Positions 1-10,557 of a stretch of 64,000 nt of DNA are shown piece by piece. Both the position numbers and the translations under genes were made by a program. The notes under the pieces are model-generated. The model saw only the letters and a program-made list of their open reading frames with translations, had not been told where the DNA came from and did not search any database. Every line of letters begins with the position of its first letter. Position 1 is the first letter of the stretch. The stretch comes from Lepidodermella squamata (lineage: Eukaryota > Gastrotricha), in assembly GCA_047495785.1 (NCBI GenBank), contig JBLDXI010000010.1:2046001-2110000 (forward strand), read 5' to 3'.

Positions 1-638
1 GAAGAGGTAGGATGATTGACCTTACGAAGTTGCTTTTTAATCTTTTTCCTAGGCTTGAGATTCCCGATAGCTCCACGAATCTTGCTGCTTACGAGCTCAT
101 TTCCGTTATCAATCACTCCGGCTCACTGGAACACGGCCATTACTTCACCTATTCGAAGCGTGGCGAAGATTGGTTCGTCTTCAACGATTCCAGCATCGAA
201 AAGCTGACGAGTAGCAATCACTTCTCAAACAACTCGAACGCGTGCCTGTTTGTCTATCGAAAAGTTGACCAGCAAATGGTTGAATCCAAGCCAGAACTCA
301 CCGCAGATCTCGACCAGCCTGGCATTGAACCTCGCGCAAAATTTGACGAACCTATCACTGTTGAACAGCCTGTTTTACCCTCGCCAAGTGAGCCACCTTC
401 TTTTTCTGATTATCGCCCTCTTAGCTACGGGTCTATCGAAGATGAGACCAACGAACCTGCGAATCATGATTGCAGCATTAACGCTCGATTACTCAACGAA
501 GACGCCGAGAAGAAGCGACGAATCTCAAAAAAGGCTACGCTGATAGCTGTTGGCTTGGTTACGACCATTGGCTGCGGTGTTTTGCTGTGGTACTTCTTAT
601 CTCGCTCTGACAACAAAGTTCCTGCGCAAAGCCCTTAA
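1..638 (+). CDS. Ubiquitin-specific protease, C-terminal part, membrane anchored (5' truncated by window)
   Basis: This is the C-terminal half of a C19 (USP) deubiquitinase, a cysteine protease that removes ubiquitin from proteins. The window opens in an exon (1-6). A 46-nt GT-AG intron (7-52) follows, then the last exon (53-638). The USP His box is visible as YELISVINHSG..GHYFTYSK followed by WFVFNDSSI, so the catalytic His and the Asn/Asp-supporting region are present; the Cys box lies outside the window. After the catalytic core comes a Pro/Glu-rich linker of about 90 residues. A hydrophobic segment (TLIAVGLVTTIGCGVLLWYF) lies about 12 residues from the end, so the enzyme is probably tail-anchored with a cytosolic catalytic domain. 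An AATAAA lies at about 653. A second USP follows 80 bp downstream in the same orientation, which suggests a tandem array. The family call is firm; the substrate is unknown. Confidence 0.8.
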   Translation, partial: RGRMIDLTKLLFNLFPRLEIPDSSTNLAAYELISVINHSGSLEHGHYFTYSKRGEDWFVFNDSSIEKLTSSNHFSNNSNACLFVYRKVDQQMVESKPELTADLDQPGIEPRAKFDEPITVEQPVLPSPSEPPSFSDYRPLSYGSIEDETNEPANHDCSINARLLNEDAEKKRRISKKATLIAVGLVTTIGCGVLLWYFLSRSDNKVPAQSP

Positions 639-718
639 AGAACTGATTCTCAAAATAAAGGACATTCACGTTTCGAATTTAAGAATTAAGCTTTGAATTT
701 CCATAGGGTTTACATAGA

Positions 719-1975
719 ATGGCGGCTTACGTAATACCATGTGACAAGTTCGAGCCTGTATCGTATTCTGATTCTGATTTGTGCCATTTATGCGATTGTG
801 AAATGTACTATCATACTGGGGGTAAGATTTACAGATTGAATCCTAAAATACGTTTTCCTTGTCTGAAATCTGAAACAGGGTTGTTTGGTAAATGTACGTG
901 TTGCAACTGCCAGAAATATCTGCCTAGAAGCTTCAATTGCAAGAACTGTAATTTAATACTCGGCAATCATTCAAAGGAAGCAGGTGGGTGTTTCCAACTT
1001 TTTCCGATTTGAATTACTTTTGTATTGTTACAGTCATATCTTTCACGGCCGAGATGGACGGCTCGAATAAGCAGGTCTCAATCGCTCAACCCCAAGTTTG
1101 CTCTCGACCTGAGCCAGATGATATGGAATGGGACCGTTACGAGACGAAAGTTGTCAAGAAACGCCCTCCTGTTAAACCACCTGGTAAAAATTTGCCAGTC
1201 ACGTCCGGCCAAGTACTTGCGAACAATCAGAATGCTAAGGCGCTTGCAAAGCGCGGAAACCCAACCAAAGCTCCGAAGCCCTATGTCGAGGTGAAGCCGC
1301 CGCAAGAAGTCATTCATCTTGGTGTAACTGGCCTCAGGAATGTTGAGAACAACGTAGGGATCAACTGGCTTTTAATTGTCAAAGTTTTGCTGTCAGTGCT
1401 ATCTTAACAGCTTGTTGCAATGTCTAAGCCACGCGGAGGGTTTCAAACGCATATGCCTGGCAGAGTGTACCAAGAAGCGCGGCCCGCTGTTCAGCTCGAT
1501 CGCTAAGACCATTGAGGCTCTATGGTCTCAGGAAAAGGTGACTGATTCGTCGCTAGTGAAGCGGCAACTGGCGCGAATCGACAATAGATTCTCGACGAAT
1601 GAACACCACGATTTGCTCGATGTCATGATGGTCTTACTTCGACAGCTTCATGCCGAATTGAACGAGGGCGATACGGAAGCGTACCGAATTATCAATGAAA
1701 CCGACCTTCGGCGGATGTGTACAGGTGAGGAAAATAGAAGATTCGAGGCGCATTTTGTCGAAGGTTTAAGCTGCTATGTCGATCTTGAATTGCTGACCCT
1801 TACCAGTCGTCTGAGCGAAATTTCCGACGCAGACAATGTTTTTATAGCGTGGAATATTTTTCGATGCCCTTTTAGCTATTTCTCAATCCCCTCTTGATGA
1901 AGCTATGCGTGAAAATATCGAAAAAATTGAAAAAGGGCTGAGTTATGGGAACAATTTGTGGTGCCACTACTTTTG
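719..1975 (+). CDS. Ubiquitin-specific protease, 5' half (catalytic Cys box)
   Basis: Three exons are clear. Exon 1 (719-983) encodes a Cys-rich N-terminus with several CxxC pairs, probably zinc-binding. A 50-nt intron (984-1033) and exon 2 (1034-1353) follow. A 43-nt intron (1354-1396) then joins GLRNVENN to CYLNSLLQCLS, making the USP Cys box in frame; that Cys is the expected nucleophile. Exon 3 runs to about 1837 and covers the region equivalent to FxGxF...C of other USPs. A further USP-like stretch (SQSPLDEAMRENIEK to about LWCHYF, 1875-1975) lies in another frame behind an intron I cannot phase cleanly, and ends at a good donor (GTGAGC, 1976). The gene then meets a ~1.4 kb insert. It may be one gene with the 3' half at 3374-4103, but the halves overlap in content, so a chimeric or broken locus is more likely. 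Confidence 0.6.
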
Positions 1976-1984
1976 GTGAGCGTG

Positions 1985-3395
1985 GGTGGTTTGCCACCCG
2001 GAATATCCCAACACCCTTAAAGTTACAATAACCCTTTCATGGCCGAATTATTTATTTCCGGTAGAAAAAATATTTGACAACATTTCAAGGGGATTTAGGG
2101 GCCCCTGAACACGATTTTGAAACCCGCTCCTGAATCCATCCCCGTTAAGGCTGTGCTAAAAGTGGTCGAAAAGTGGCCTTATCCAACCAGCTGATTTCAG
2201 CACATTTTTCAAGCACCATAGCTTTAGCATCAGATGCTCTCAACATTGAATTTTCATGTTCTAAGCCTCTCCCTTAACCCTAGCCAGTCCCCGACTCGCA
2301 AACGAACTTTTGGTGCGCGTGAGTGTGATACCACCCATTTTCTGATTTCACCTGTTTATCAGCTTTAGGGGCCAATTTAAGCATGAAAAACATAAATAAC
2401 ACTATTTTTAACAATTTTACATTATTTCTAGAGAACATGGGCCAAAATAAGGTCTCCAGGGCTTGAAAACCTGCTAAAACCCGAAAAATACCTGGCTATT
2501 ACCGATCGGTACTTCCTGAGGTTACAAGGGCATCAGACATGATATTTTTGCGGACCTATTCTATTTATAGTTAATTCAAGTGAAAAATATGCAGATTTTT
2601 ACTCCGGGGTGATCTCAAATCAGAATCTTGAAATGGCCGAAATGAAGTAAAAAGGCGTGAAAGTGGGAAAAATTTCCGATATTTGACCCCCTGGGAGTCC
2701 GAATTCAGCTTTTTTTCGGGTTTTTCGAGGTTAGTTATTTGGATGACATATTAATCAATTAAATTTAGCAAGTTAAATCGCCTGAATCCGTTTAAAGTTG
2801 GGCCCAGACTCCCATTCAGCCATAATAACGGCTCCCTGGATGCTGAATTTATTATAGCGATTCTTTGAGACCCTGCGAATTGAAGAAAAAGGTGGTATCT
2901 CGCGATTTTCATTGTTTTCAAGTAGAACCTGCTATAACACAGCTGTAATCCTTGTTTAGAGCCTAAACTAGTGATAATGGCATGACCGGGGTGACCGTAA
3001 TGTCCCGAAACTTAGGTTCGGTAATTTCAGGTACGTTCCGGATTTTCGGGTATTACTCAGTACTCAGGATAAATCCCTGAAATATCCCATGTATACTTAT
3101 GGAATGCTTATATATTAGTCGCCCATGCCATATGATGGCATGAAATTACTAGCAGCTAGCAGCTCATTTAAACAGTAACTTTATGGGCGTTGAGACATTC
3201 TGTTCACAAAAAGTAGTGATTCCACTAATTGTTTCCGTAACTCAGCCAATTTTCAATACTTTTTCGAGATTTTTTTCACATAGATTTATCAAGAGGAAAT
3301 TGAGTAATACATTAAAGGGCATCGAAAAATTCTGCGCTATAAAAAAGGTGTGTGCGTCTGAAATTTCGATTGGGTGGGATACCACCCAAGGGGAC
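1985..3395. mobile_element. Probable inserted element separating two USP halves
   Basis: About 1.4 kb without coding potential lies between the USP Cys-box half and the USP His-box half. Near-matching palindromic blocks mark both edges: GGGTGGTTTGCCACCC at about 1985 and GGGTGGGATACCACCC at about 3373. Read inward they form imperfect terminal inverted repeats. A related block (GATACCACCC) lies at about 2320. No transposase is seen, so this could be a non-autonomous element. It could also be a long intron holding such repeats. Confidence 0.35.
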
Positions 3396-4103
3396 TGGTA
3401 AGGGTTAACCTGTTACGAGGCACCATTTCTGTTCTAGAACAAATCAAACTGTATGCTGAACGTAACAAATCATTTATTACGGATCTATTCTACGGCCACA
3501 TGGTTACGGAAAGTGGCGGTGAAAGCAGCGTCGAAGCTTTCAGCACAATCATCCTAGATGTGGACGATAGCTTCTGCTCGAATCGGAGCATTGTCAAGCA
3601 GCTTGGCGAGTACTTTGGCAGGTCCCGTATCGTCCAAAAATGTGTTGGAACAAAAAGCCCGACCACTGAATATATGTCATCGCAAAAATATATTTGGTCG
3701 CTGCCCAAGTACCTAACTCTCTACCTACTTCGTTGCAGGCGTGATCAAAGGGGTGTTTTGTCCAAAGTTGGCTGGGAATTCTATACCTACCCGTCAGAAC
3801 TCGACGTTTCTGAGTACATGCATAAAGATTGCCCTGAGGAGAATCGGCCGAAGAAGCAGCCGTGCTATCGATTGATTGGAGTGATTTGCCACCAAGGCCA
3901 GGTGACCAGTGGCCATTTCTACGCCTATGCATGGAATGAAGGCATGAACAGATGGCTGCTGTTCAACGATGATCACGTCAGTGTGACAAAAGATTATTTG
4001 GTTAGTCTCATCGATTCTATTATAACAGCCTCAATATGATGTTTTTTTTATTTTCCAGGCGGATGGAAATGCCATGCTGTTCTTCTATGAGCTTATCGAG
4101 TGA
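3374..4103 (+). CDS. Ubiquitin-specific protease, 3' half (His box)
   Basis: The first ATG in frame is 3374, but the real exon probably starts at an acceptor near 3410-3433. The exon runs to 4000. A 58-nt GT-AG intron (4001-4058) and a final 15-codon exon (4059-4103) complete it in phase 0. Visible USP features are FYGHMVTESGG followed by EAFSTIILDVDD, WSLPKYLTLYLLR (the usual substrate-cleft strand), and the His box YRLIGVICHQG..TSGHFYAYAWNE with RWLLFNDD. The protein ends FFYELIE. The Cys box is absent, so this half depends on upstream exons. Its FYGxM segment repeats material already present upstream in the 719-1975 piece, which suggests that two paralogues collapsed into one locus. The neighbouring receptor gene is convergent, about 90 bp away. 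Confidence 0.65.
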
Positions 4104-4194
4104 AAAACTGACTTCAGCAATGAATGATAATTTGTACTTTATTTTTGCTCATATGATTAGTAAAACATCATTTATTGGTGCTTAGTGAAATGTT

Positions 4195-6532
4195 TCAGGT
4201 TTTGATCACGAGCCAAGTTGCAGACGTTGTAGCCGAAACTATCAATAGCGCAAAAGCTATAGTGATCTCCTGAGCAACTATCCCATCAACGGCAGCAACA
4301 ACGAGAATCCCACCAACGAAAATCAGCGCAAAATTAGCCAGACCAAGGGAGATAGCCTTCATCTCGGGAATAGTGACCCCTCTATTGAATTTCAATTTCA
4401 AAGCCGCGATGCATCCAGCCATCAGAATAGCAGCATTGAGTCCTAGAAGCGATGCAAGCCATTTAGAATGATGTGCCCCTGATTCGCATACCCAGTAGAA
4501 AGTTTCAATAACTGAATCATCTTCATCGACGTATCGTGGATCATTTGCCGCGCTGAAACATACCAAAGGATGGCCGAGTAACCAGAATCCAACGAGAGCT
4601 GCGTTAACTAGCGTGAAAATCATCACCCAAGCAAAGCTCAAATCATCTGTTTCTTTCAGATCTGTCGTGACAATCGAGTCTTTCTTCTTAGTACTTGATC
4701 GAAATCTTCCACTTTCGGCGAAGCTAGCCTCGAGATTCTTAATCCGAAGTGCCATCCTTCGCTCAGCTTTTCGACTACATGCTGAAGATAAGATGATTGG
4801 TCGCAGACTTAGAATCCCATTCAAGACACCAAAGCTTATGACTGATAAGACTAGTCGTAGTTTCCAAAGTACCAGGGGCGCTATTGAAGTTTGTAGTGAG
4901 AACACAATCGAAGCAGAATTCATGAGTAAAGCTCCTATCAGTCCAATCAGCTTAACCTTATGAAGCTCTTTATCCAACTTCGACCCTTGGAGAAGCTTGA
5001 AGAGTCCTGTAATCTGGGCAAGACTGACAATACCGGTTATAGGTCCAATGACGTAGATGATCCCCTCCGAGATCTCCTGAATTTCCTGTTTCACATTTGC
5101 CCTATCTTTGGGAGGTTCACCATCTTCGGTTTGCCATGAAGGATCGCGATGTTTTTTCATCCAGTAGCTTGAAAGAGAGTACGCTGAAGTATTAGGATAC
5201 TGATTAACTGTGTACAAGATTTGATAGCCCGACAAAGGTGTCCATTGGCTGATCATCAAAACGTCCCCATCAATCTCTCCCCGATCGTTATACTTTAGCT
5301 TGCCCATTCTCAGCCCCAAGTAATCGATTGAAAGGGCTGTTTTGTTTACGATTCGCATCACACGCTCAGGTTGGTCTCGCATGTTTCGAAGTGATAAGTT
5401 TTGTCGTTTCAGAGCTTTCTCAGACTCGTGAAGTGTCAATGCAGCCTGAAAGATGTTGTCGTGACAGGAAACTCGTTGCTCGTAGTCGACGGGTCGTGTG
5501 TTATTCGAATGTTGATCAAACATGGCGTCAAATTCCAACAAGTTGTACCCTAATGATATTTTACCTGTTGGCTCCATCGTCGACTGAATCGGAGCTGTCC
5601 AGAAGGCGTGCTGTAAAATTCTTACAAACTTAAACTTGCAAGCTTTTAAACAAAAAAGTAACCTTCAACTGCTCAGTTACCACAGCTCGACGACATTGCG
5701 GCACCACAGGGTCCGGAAGAATAGAGGGGTCAGTGAAAGCTACCCCAAGAAGAATGAAGGCGTATTTCGGGCCAGTTATGCCGAACTTGTGACTTTGACA
5801 GAAAAACCTCCAAACTAGCCTTCCGATCGCTGTGGTAACAATAAACACTCTAACGTCACTCTTTTTCATCGCCACAAAATACTCGTCATCCATTTCAGCA
5901 ACAATGTCGAAATATGGCACGGAAACATTGGCTTCGTCGAGGGCTAGGCGCTGGAGAATCGTGGCTGAAGTGTAATCAGCTGCATTTCCAACATTTGTAA
6001 TAATGCCAATTCGCTGCCAACGCCCAACATCTTTGATGAACCTCATTTGAGCGAAAGTTATTATTCCACCTGTTGCTCGCATCGAATACAAATTCCGATA
6101 GATATTTCGATCAGTTAGAAAAGAGGCCGAGCAGCGACCTGTCAGGCCTACGGAGTTGATTTCATGTAAAATCGGTCCAAGCACCTTGCAACCATTTGAA
6201 GAATTCGGGCCGGCAATGACAGGAGATTGTAAAGCATTAGGTTTTTGCTGATTTTCGTAACTTCGACTGTAGCTCAGTGGGACCACGGCTGCGAGATTTC
6301 CACTGGCCTCATCTTCGTATTGAATTGCAATGTTATAGTCGGGTAGAATGTCTGACTGATTGTTAATAGCATTAATAGCAATGCCACAGGCGATTTTACA
6401 TGCAAGCCCTGTTGATGGTGGATTTCCCGTGAATGAAATGAGTGATAGCAGCGATAGGTTGTATGTTTTCAGAGCCAAAGTTGGCAAAACATGACCAATC
6501 AGTAAAATAAGCAGCGGATGAAAAACTTGCAT
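4195..6532 (-). CDS. GABA-B-like class C G-protein-coupled receptor
   Basis: Two exons on the minus strand (5663-6532 and 4195-5610) are joined by a 52-nt intron (5611-5662, GTTACT...TTTTACAG, phase 0) and give about 761 residues. The N-terminus is a signal peptide (MQVFHPLLILLIGHVLPTLA). A periplasmic-binding-type ligand domain follows (GIAINAIN, a YSRSYEN region and a WQRIGIITN strand). The second exon carries seven hydrophobic helices, beginning about GIIYVIGPITGIVSL and ending about TIAFALLIVSATTSATW, with a long loop between helices 3 and 4. This is the class C receptor layout; absence of a cysteine-rich linker favours the GABA-B branch over metabotropic glutamate receptors. It would act at the plasma membrane through G proteins. 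The ligand is unknown: invertebrates have many orphan GABA-B-like receptors. The cytosolic tail is very short. Confidence 0.75.
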
Positions 6533-7435
6533 TGAGCTGACAACAAATGAAATCGCTGCAGTGGCGTATATGCTTTAAGTATCTAGCGTGACTTGCAGTT
6601 GAAAGCCGGAAGCAAATGCAGCCAATGTAATGTCGATTTTAGGCAAGTTTTAAACTTAAAATGGGGTCGTCCATTATCTTTACATGCATTTTCTCCGTTT
6701 TCCGTGATATGGATAAGACGGCACCCTAGACGCGGTACTCTGAGCACGAGTCGCATCTCCGAAGACAGAAATAGATCGCTCGAATTCAACTATACCCGTA
6801 GATCCATTATAAATTGGCATCAAGTCATCAAGGAAATAGTCGGTTATATTTGCATGCGAGTTATATTAAGCTCTTGATCGAAGGATTTCCGTCTGGAACA
6901 AGAAACACGTGTACGCTTTCTTCCGAAGCAAAAATCTTTTTGCGATCAATACCAGAGATTTTGATGATGTTTTAACTAATATTTCAAGATGAGTCTTATA
7001 GTATTATAGGTCGTGAACAATTTTCATGTTTCATAATATGAAGCAATCAAGAAAAAAGAAAAGCAAAATGTCCGCATTTTTCCATCAGAAATGTTTCTTA
7101 TTCATGGGTGAAATCAAGAAACTTTATACAATAAAATTGCGGTGAGACAAACGTTTCGGCTGCGGGTATTTGTTCATGTTAAAGAAACGTTGAGATCACA
7201 GAGCAGCCACCGGAACTCAAGTTTTAACTGTTTTGAATGTGAAATTGATATTGATAAGTTATTTACTACAACTTGATCAAGCAACGCACTCATTTCCTAC
7301 AGCAGCAAAATGACATTCACTCCACTTCCGGCAATGTACATTTTAGCATTGAGTACCAGTATAGTAACTACCGAGCACCGAGCATCCCAAACATTCAAAA
7401 TTTGGAGTAGGTACATATATAGCTTTCATCCAACA
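6533..7435. other. Intergenic region between divergent receptor and neprilysin genes
   Basis: No convincing gene is seen on either strand. The region is AT-rich and should hold the promoters of the minus-strand receptor and the plus-strand M13 peptidase. A TATATAG string at about 7415 lies only about 15 nt before the peptidase ATG, too close for a classical TATA box. Confidence 0.5.
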
Positions 7436-9947
7436 ATGGAAAAGTTGCAAAATGCCTGGTTCGAAATTCGGGGTAAAATATAATCCGATTCAATTCATTC
7501 ATCGAAATTGCATTCCAACCCTGCAGAGTCTGAAAGATGTGAACGGATTAAGAATTGGTTTTCAACACACCGACTAATCGCTTGCCTCATTTCTGCAATC
7601 ACATGCCTCTCGATCGTGGTCATAATTCTTGCGGTTCATCTCGATCGAGAGAAGAGGCTTAAAACAGCTGATGACAACATTTGCAAAAGCCGAAGTTGCG
7701 TCACGGTTGCTGGATCCATCATCGCAAATATGGACCTAACAGTCAAGCCCTGCACCGATTTCTACCAATATGCATGCGGTGGCTATGAAAGTAAGTTTCT
7801 AGTTAGGATCCGGATTTTTTTCAGAGATTCTGTCACCACAGAAAAACATAGCATACCTAACGACTATAATCAGTATGGAACGGTACAGGAGGCCTCGGAA
7901 CTGGTTCAGAAGAATCTTCGGGGCTTATTGGAAGGTCAAGAGCCGCTCAGCAATCAAACAGCAAGACTGAAAGCCCGAAAATTCTACCAGTCTTGCCTCC
8001 AAACGAAATCTAACACATCTAGCGCTCAGGTTTTTCTAAGGCAGCTTGTCGACGATTTAGGAGGGCTATTTTTACTGCCAAGTCGAGAGATTCATCCATC
8101 TTGGAGTTTGGGCAGATTGCTAGAGGCCAGAAATCGATATAATACCGCTGGGTTTTTCGATTTCCAAGTTGCGACTGATGACAAAAACGTGTCTTCGAAT
8201 ATCATTTTGATTTATCCAAACAGCTTGGGCATAGGCCGAGGGACGCGAGATTACTACCTGGGCAAGGAGTTGAGTGATCCTGTCTTAACAGCTTATATCG
8301 AACTCTTAAATACCTACGCCGTTCTGATACTCGGAGCAGAATATGTCGACCAAAACCTAGTTTCCGAAGTCGTTAAATTCGAGCAGAAACTTGCAGACAT
8401 TGAACTGCCGCTTAGTCGCATTTTCAATGTCGAAGTCGAGTACAATAAGCGAAGTCTTCAATGGGCGAATGATAATTTTGGGTTGTTCGATTGGGTTCAG
8501 TTCACGAGAAGTGTTTTTGCCAACCAGCCTGAAATTTATATCAGTCAATATATGGAACCTGTTTTGATCTACGGCACGGAGTATTTTACGAGATTATCGA
8601 CACTTGTAAATGAATTCCAAGTTACACTAGAGGGAAAACGAACAATTCAAAATTATGTTACTTTCCGAGCGTTGGCGTTTTATGCCAACGATTTCGGAGG
8701 GGAGTTCGGGGAGGCATACAGCAAATTCGAGACTGTTCTTAGTGGAAAAACCGGAGCGACTCCCACTTGGAAATCTTGCTCAGCTGAAACTGATTCAGCC
8801 GTCGGATTCGGCCTGGGGGCTATGTATGTTGAAAAGTTCTTCCAAGATGAAGGCAGAATCATGGTGCGTGCATGTTGAGACTCTTTTCGAACATTCCTAC
8901 AGGTCTTTTCTACCATTTCAGATCACGAATCTGATCAAAGATGTGAGAGTTGCGTTTAGGAAGCTTATCGCTGGTGCTAACTGGATGGACCAAACTACGA
9001 AAATTCTGGCCTTGGACAAATCTGACGCTTTCCTTTACGAATCGGCCTATCCTCAGTGGTTGAAGAATGACACCCATTTGAATAGTTACTACGAGAAACT
9101 CAAAGTTGCGGAGGATTATGTTGAAAATTCAGTCAATGCAAAACGATTCAAACATGAAGATAATTTGAGGGTAATAATGATTGGTGTCTTCTGATTTCTC
9201 CAAACTACTTTTATTGGCTTTGTAGCAACTTCGGAAGAGACCTGATCCAAACGAATGGGTTATGACCCCACAGACTGTCGATGCTTACTACGAGCCGACA
9301 AAGAACAAATTCGTACTCCCAGCCGGAATCCTGAGTCCACCATTTTTCTACACAGATAAAGAACTGCATCCAGCTTTGAACTATGCTGTGATTGGCTACA
9401 TTGTAGGCCACGAAATCGGGCATGGTTTCGACAGCCTGGGTGGTAATTACGATAAACTCGGCAATTTGAACAATTGGTGGATGAATGAGACTAAACGGGA
9501 GTTTCAAAACAGGGCTCAATGCTTGGTGGATCAATATTCTTCGTACTCTGTTAATGGAGTATTCCTGAATGGAAAGCAAACATTAGGGGAGAATATTGGA
9601 GATAATGGCGGACTTCGAGCGGCTTATCTGGCTTACAAGAGCCTTCCGAATAGCAGGAAAACATTACCTGGACTTGATTTAACTGGAGACCAACTTTTCT
9701 TTGTAGCATATTCTCAGGTTTTCTGTAATGTTGCGACCCCAGAAGCGATAAAACAGCAAATAATGCAAGATGTTCATTCACCCATGAAGTTCAGGTTTGA
9801 TTTCATCTTAATCTATGCTTGATCATTGGTGAAGAATTAATTATTGACAGAGTTAATGGTCCTGTTTCGAACAATCAAGACTTCGCAAGGGTTTTCAGTT
9901 GTGGCAAGTCTCCGATGAACCGTCCTAACAAATGCATAGTTTGGTAG
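7436..9947 (+). CDS. Neprilysin-like M13 zinc metallopeptidase
   Basis: A type II membrane ectopeptidase that cleaves small peptides outside the cell. Six exons (7436-7472, 7527-7790, 7827-8863, 8922-9170, 9226-9794, 9851-9947) join in consistent phase to 751 codons including stop, the usual M13 length. Introns are 36-58 nt; the 36-nt one (7791-7826) is among the shortest in the window. The protein has a short cytosolic tail, a membrane anchor (LIACLISAITCLSIVVIILAV), and the M13 start CTDFYQYACGGY. It also has the substrate motif (N/D)AYY as VDAYYEPTKN, the zinc site HEIGH, the third zinc ligand and acid in GENIGDNGG, and the C-terminal RPNKCIVW, matching the family's CxVW ending. All catalytic residues are present. 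The first exon was chosen because it supplies a real ATG and an in-phase donor; the longer open frame lacks an ATG. Confidence 0.9.
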
Positions 9948-10557
9948 TTATAGTTCGAAGAATAAATAAAATAGGATTTTTTATATGTCAAACACCGTGA
10001 ATAACTATAAATCAGGCGTACAATCTGAATCGGAGAAGTCAAAATCCATATTCGGGAACCAATCTTAGTTGCGAATTATTCGTAGTTCTATTTTCGAGTA
10101 AGTAATTAATGAAATTTTGTAATCAGATTTTTTATCTTTTCTTCGACAATTTTTTCACAATTCAATTTGTAAATTTCTAAAATAAAGACATCCATGTGAT
10201 TCCATGGTGACTCCTTTATCTAATCTAAAATTGGCCAGCCTCACCCCTAGTTGCACCATGTTTTCAATAAGCTGATGCAACATTGCATGAGGCATTTTCC
10301 TATATCCACTATGGGGCTAGTTCTATTTGCACACTGCGCAGCATATCGCATGAATATTGATGATTCATGCCCCTCACACACATCTAAGTACTACAGCCTT
10401 TCGATGACTCATACTATGCGATATAAAGCACAAAACTGGATAGTTTTTTTCACACACTTCTTTCCTATATAGAAATCCTATTCATATAACCGCCGGCTAA
10501 TATTAGGAATTTAGTATATTTATTTGCTCATTTTTTTCCCAATTATCTCCAATAACA
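9948..10557. other. Intergenic, AT-rich
   Basis: No gene is seen. AATAAA-type signals for the peptidase lie just after its stop (about 9962). The segment before 10558 is T-rich and holds several TATA-like strings, but no convincing core promoter for the RNA-repair gene could be fixed. Confidence 0.4.

Noticed and set aside
5328-5818. Plus-strand frames opposite the receptor gene
   Set aside because: Shadows of the minus-strand GPCR exons, which carry signal peptide and seven helices.
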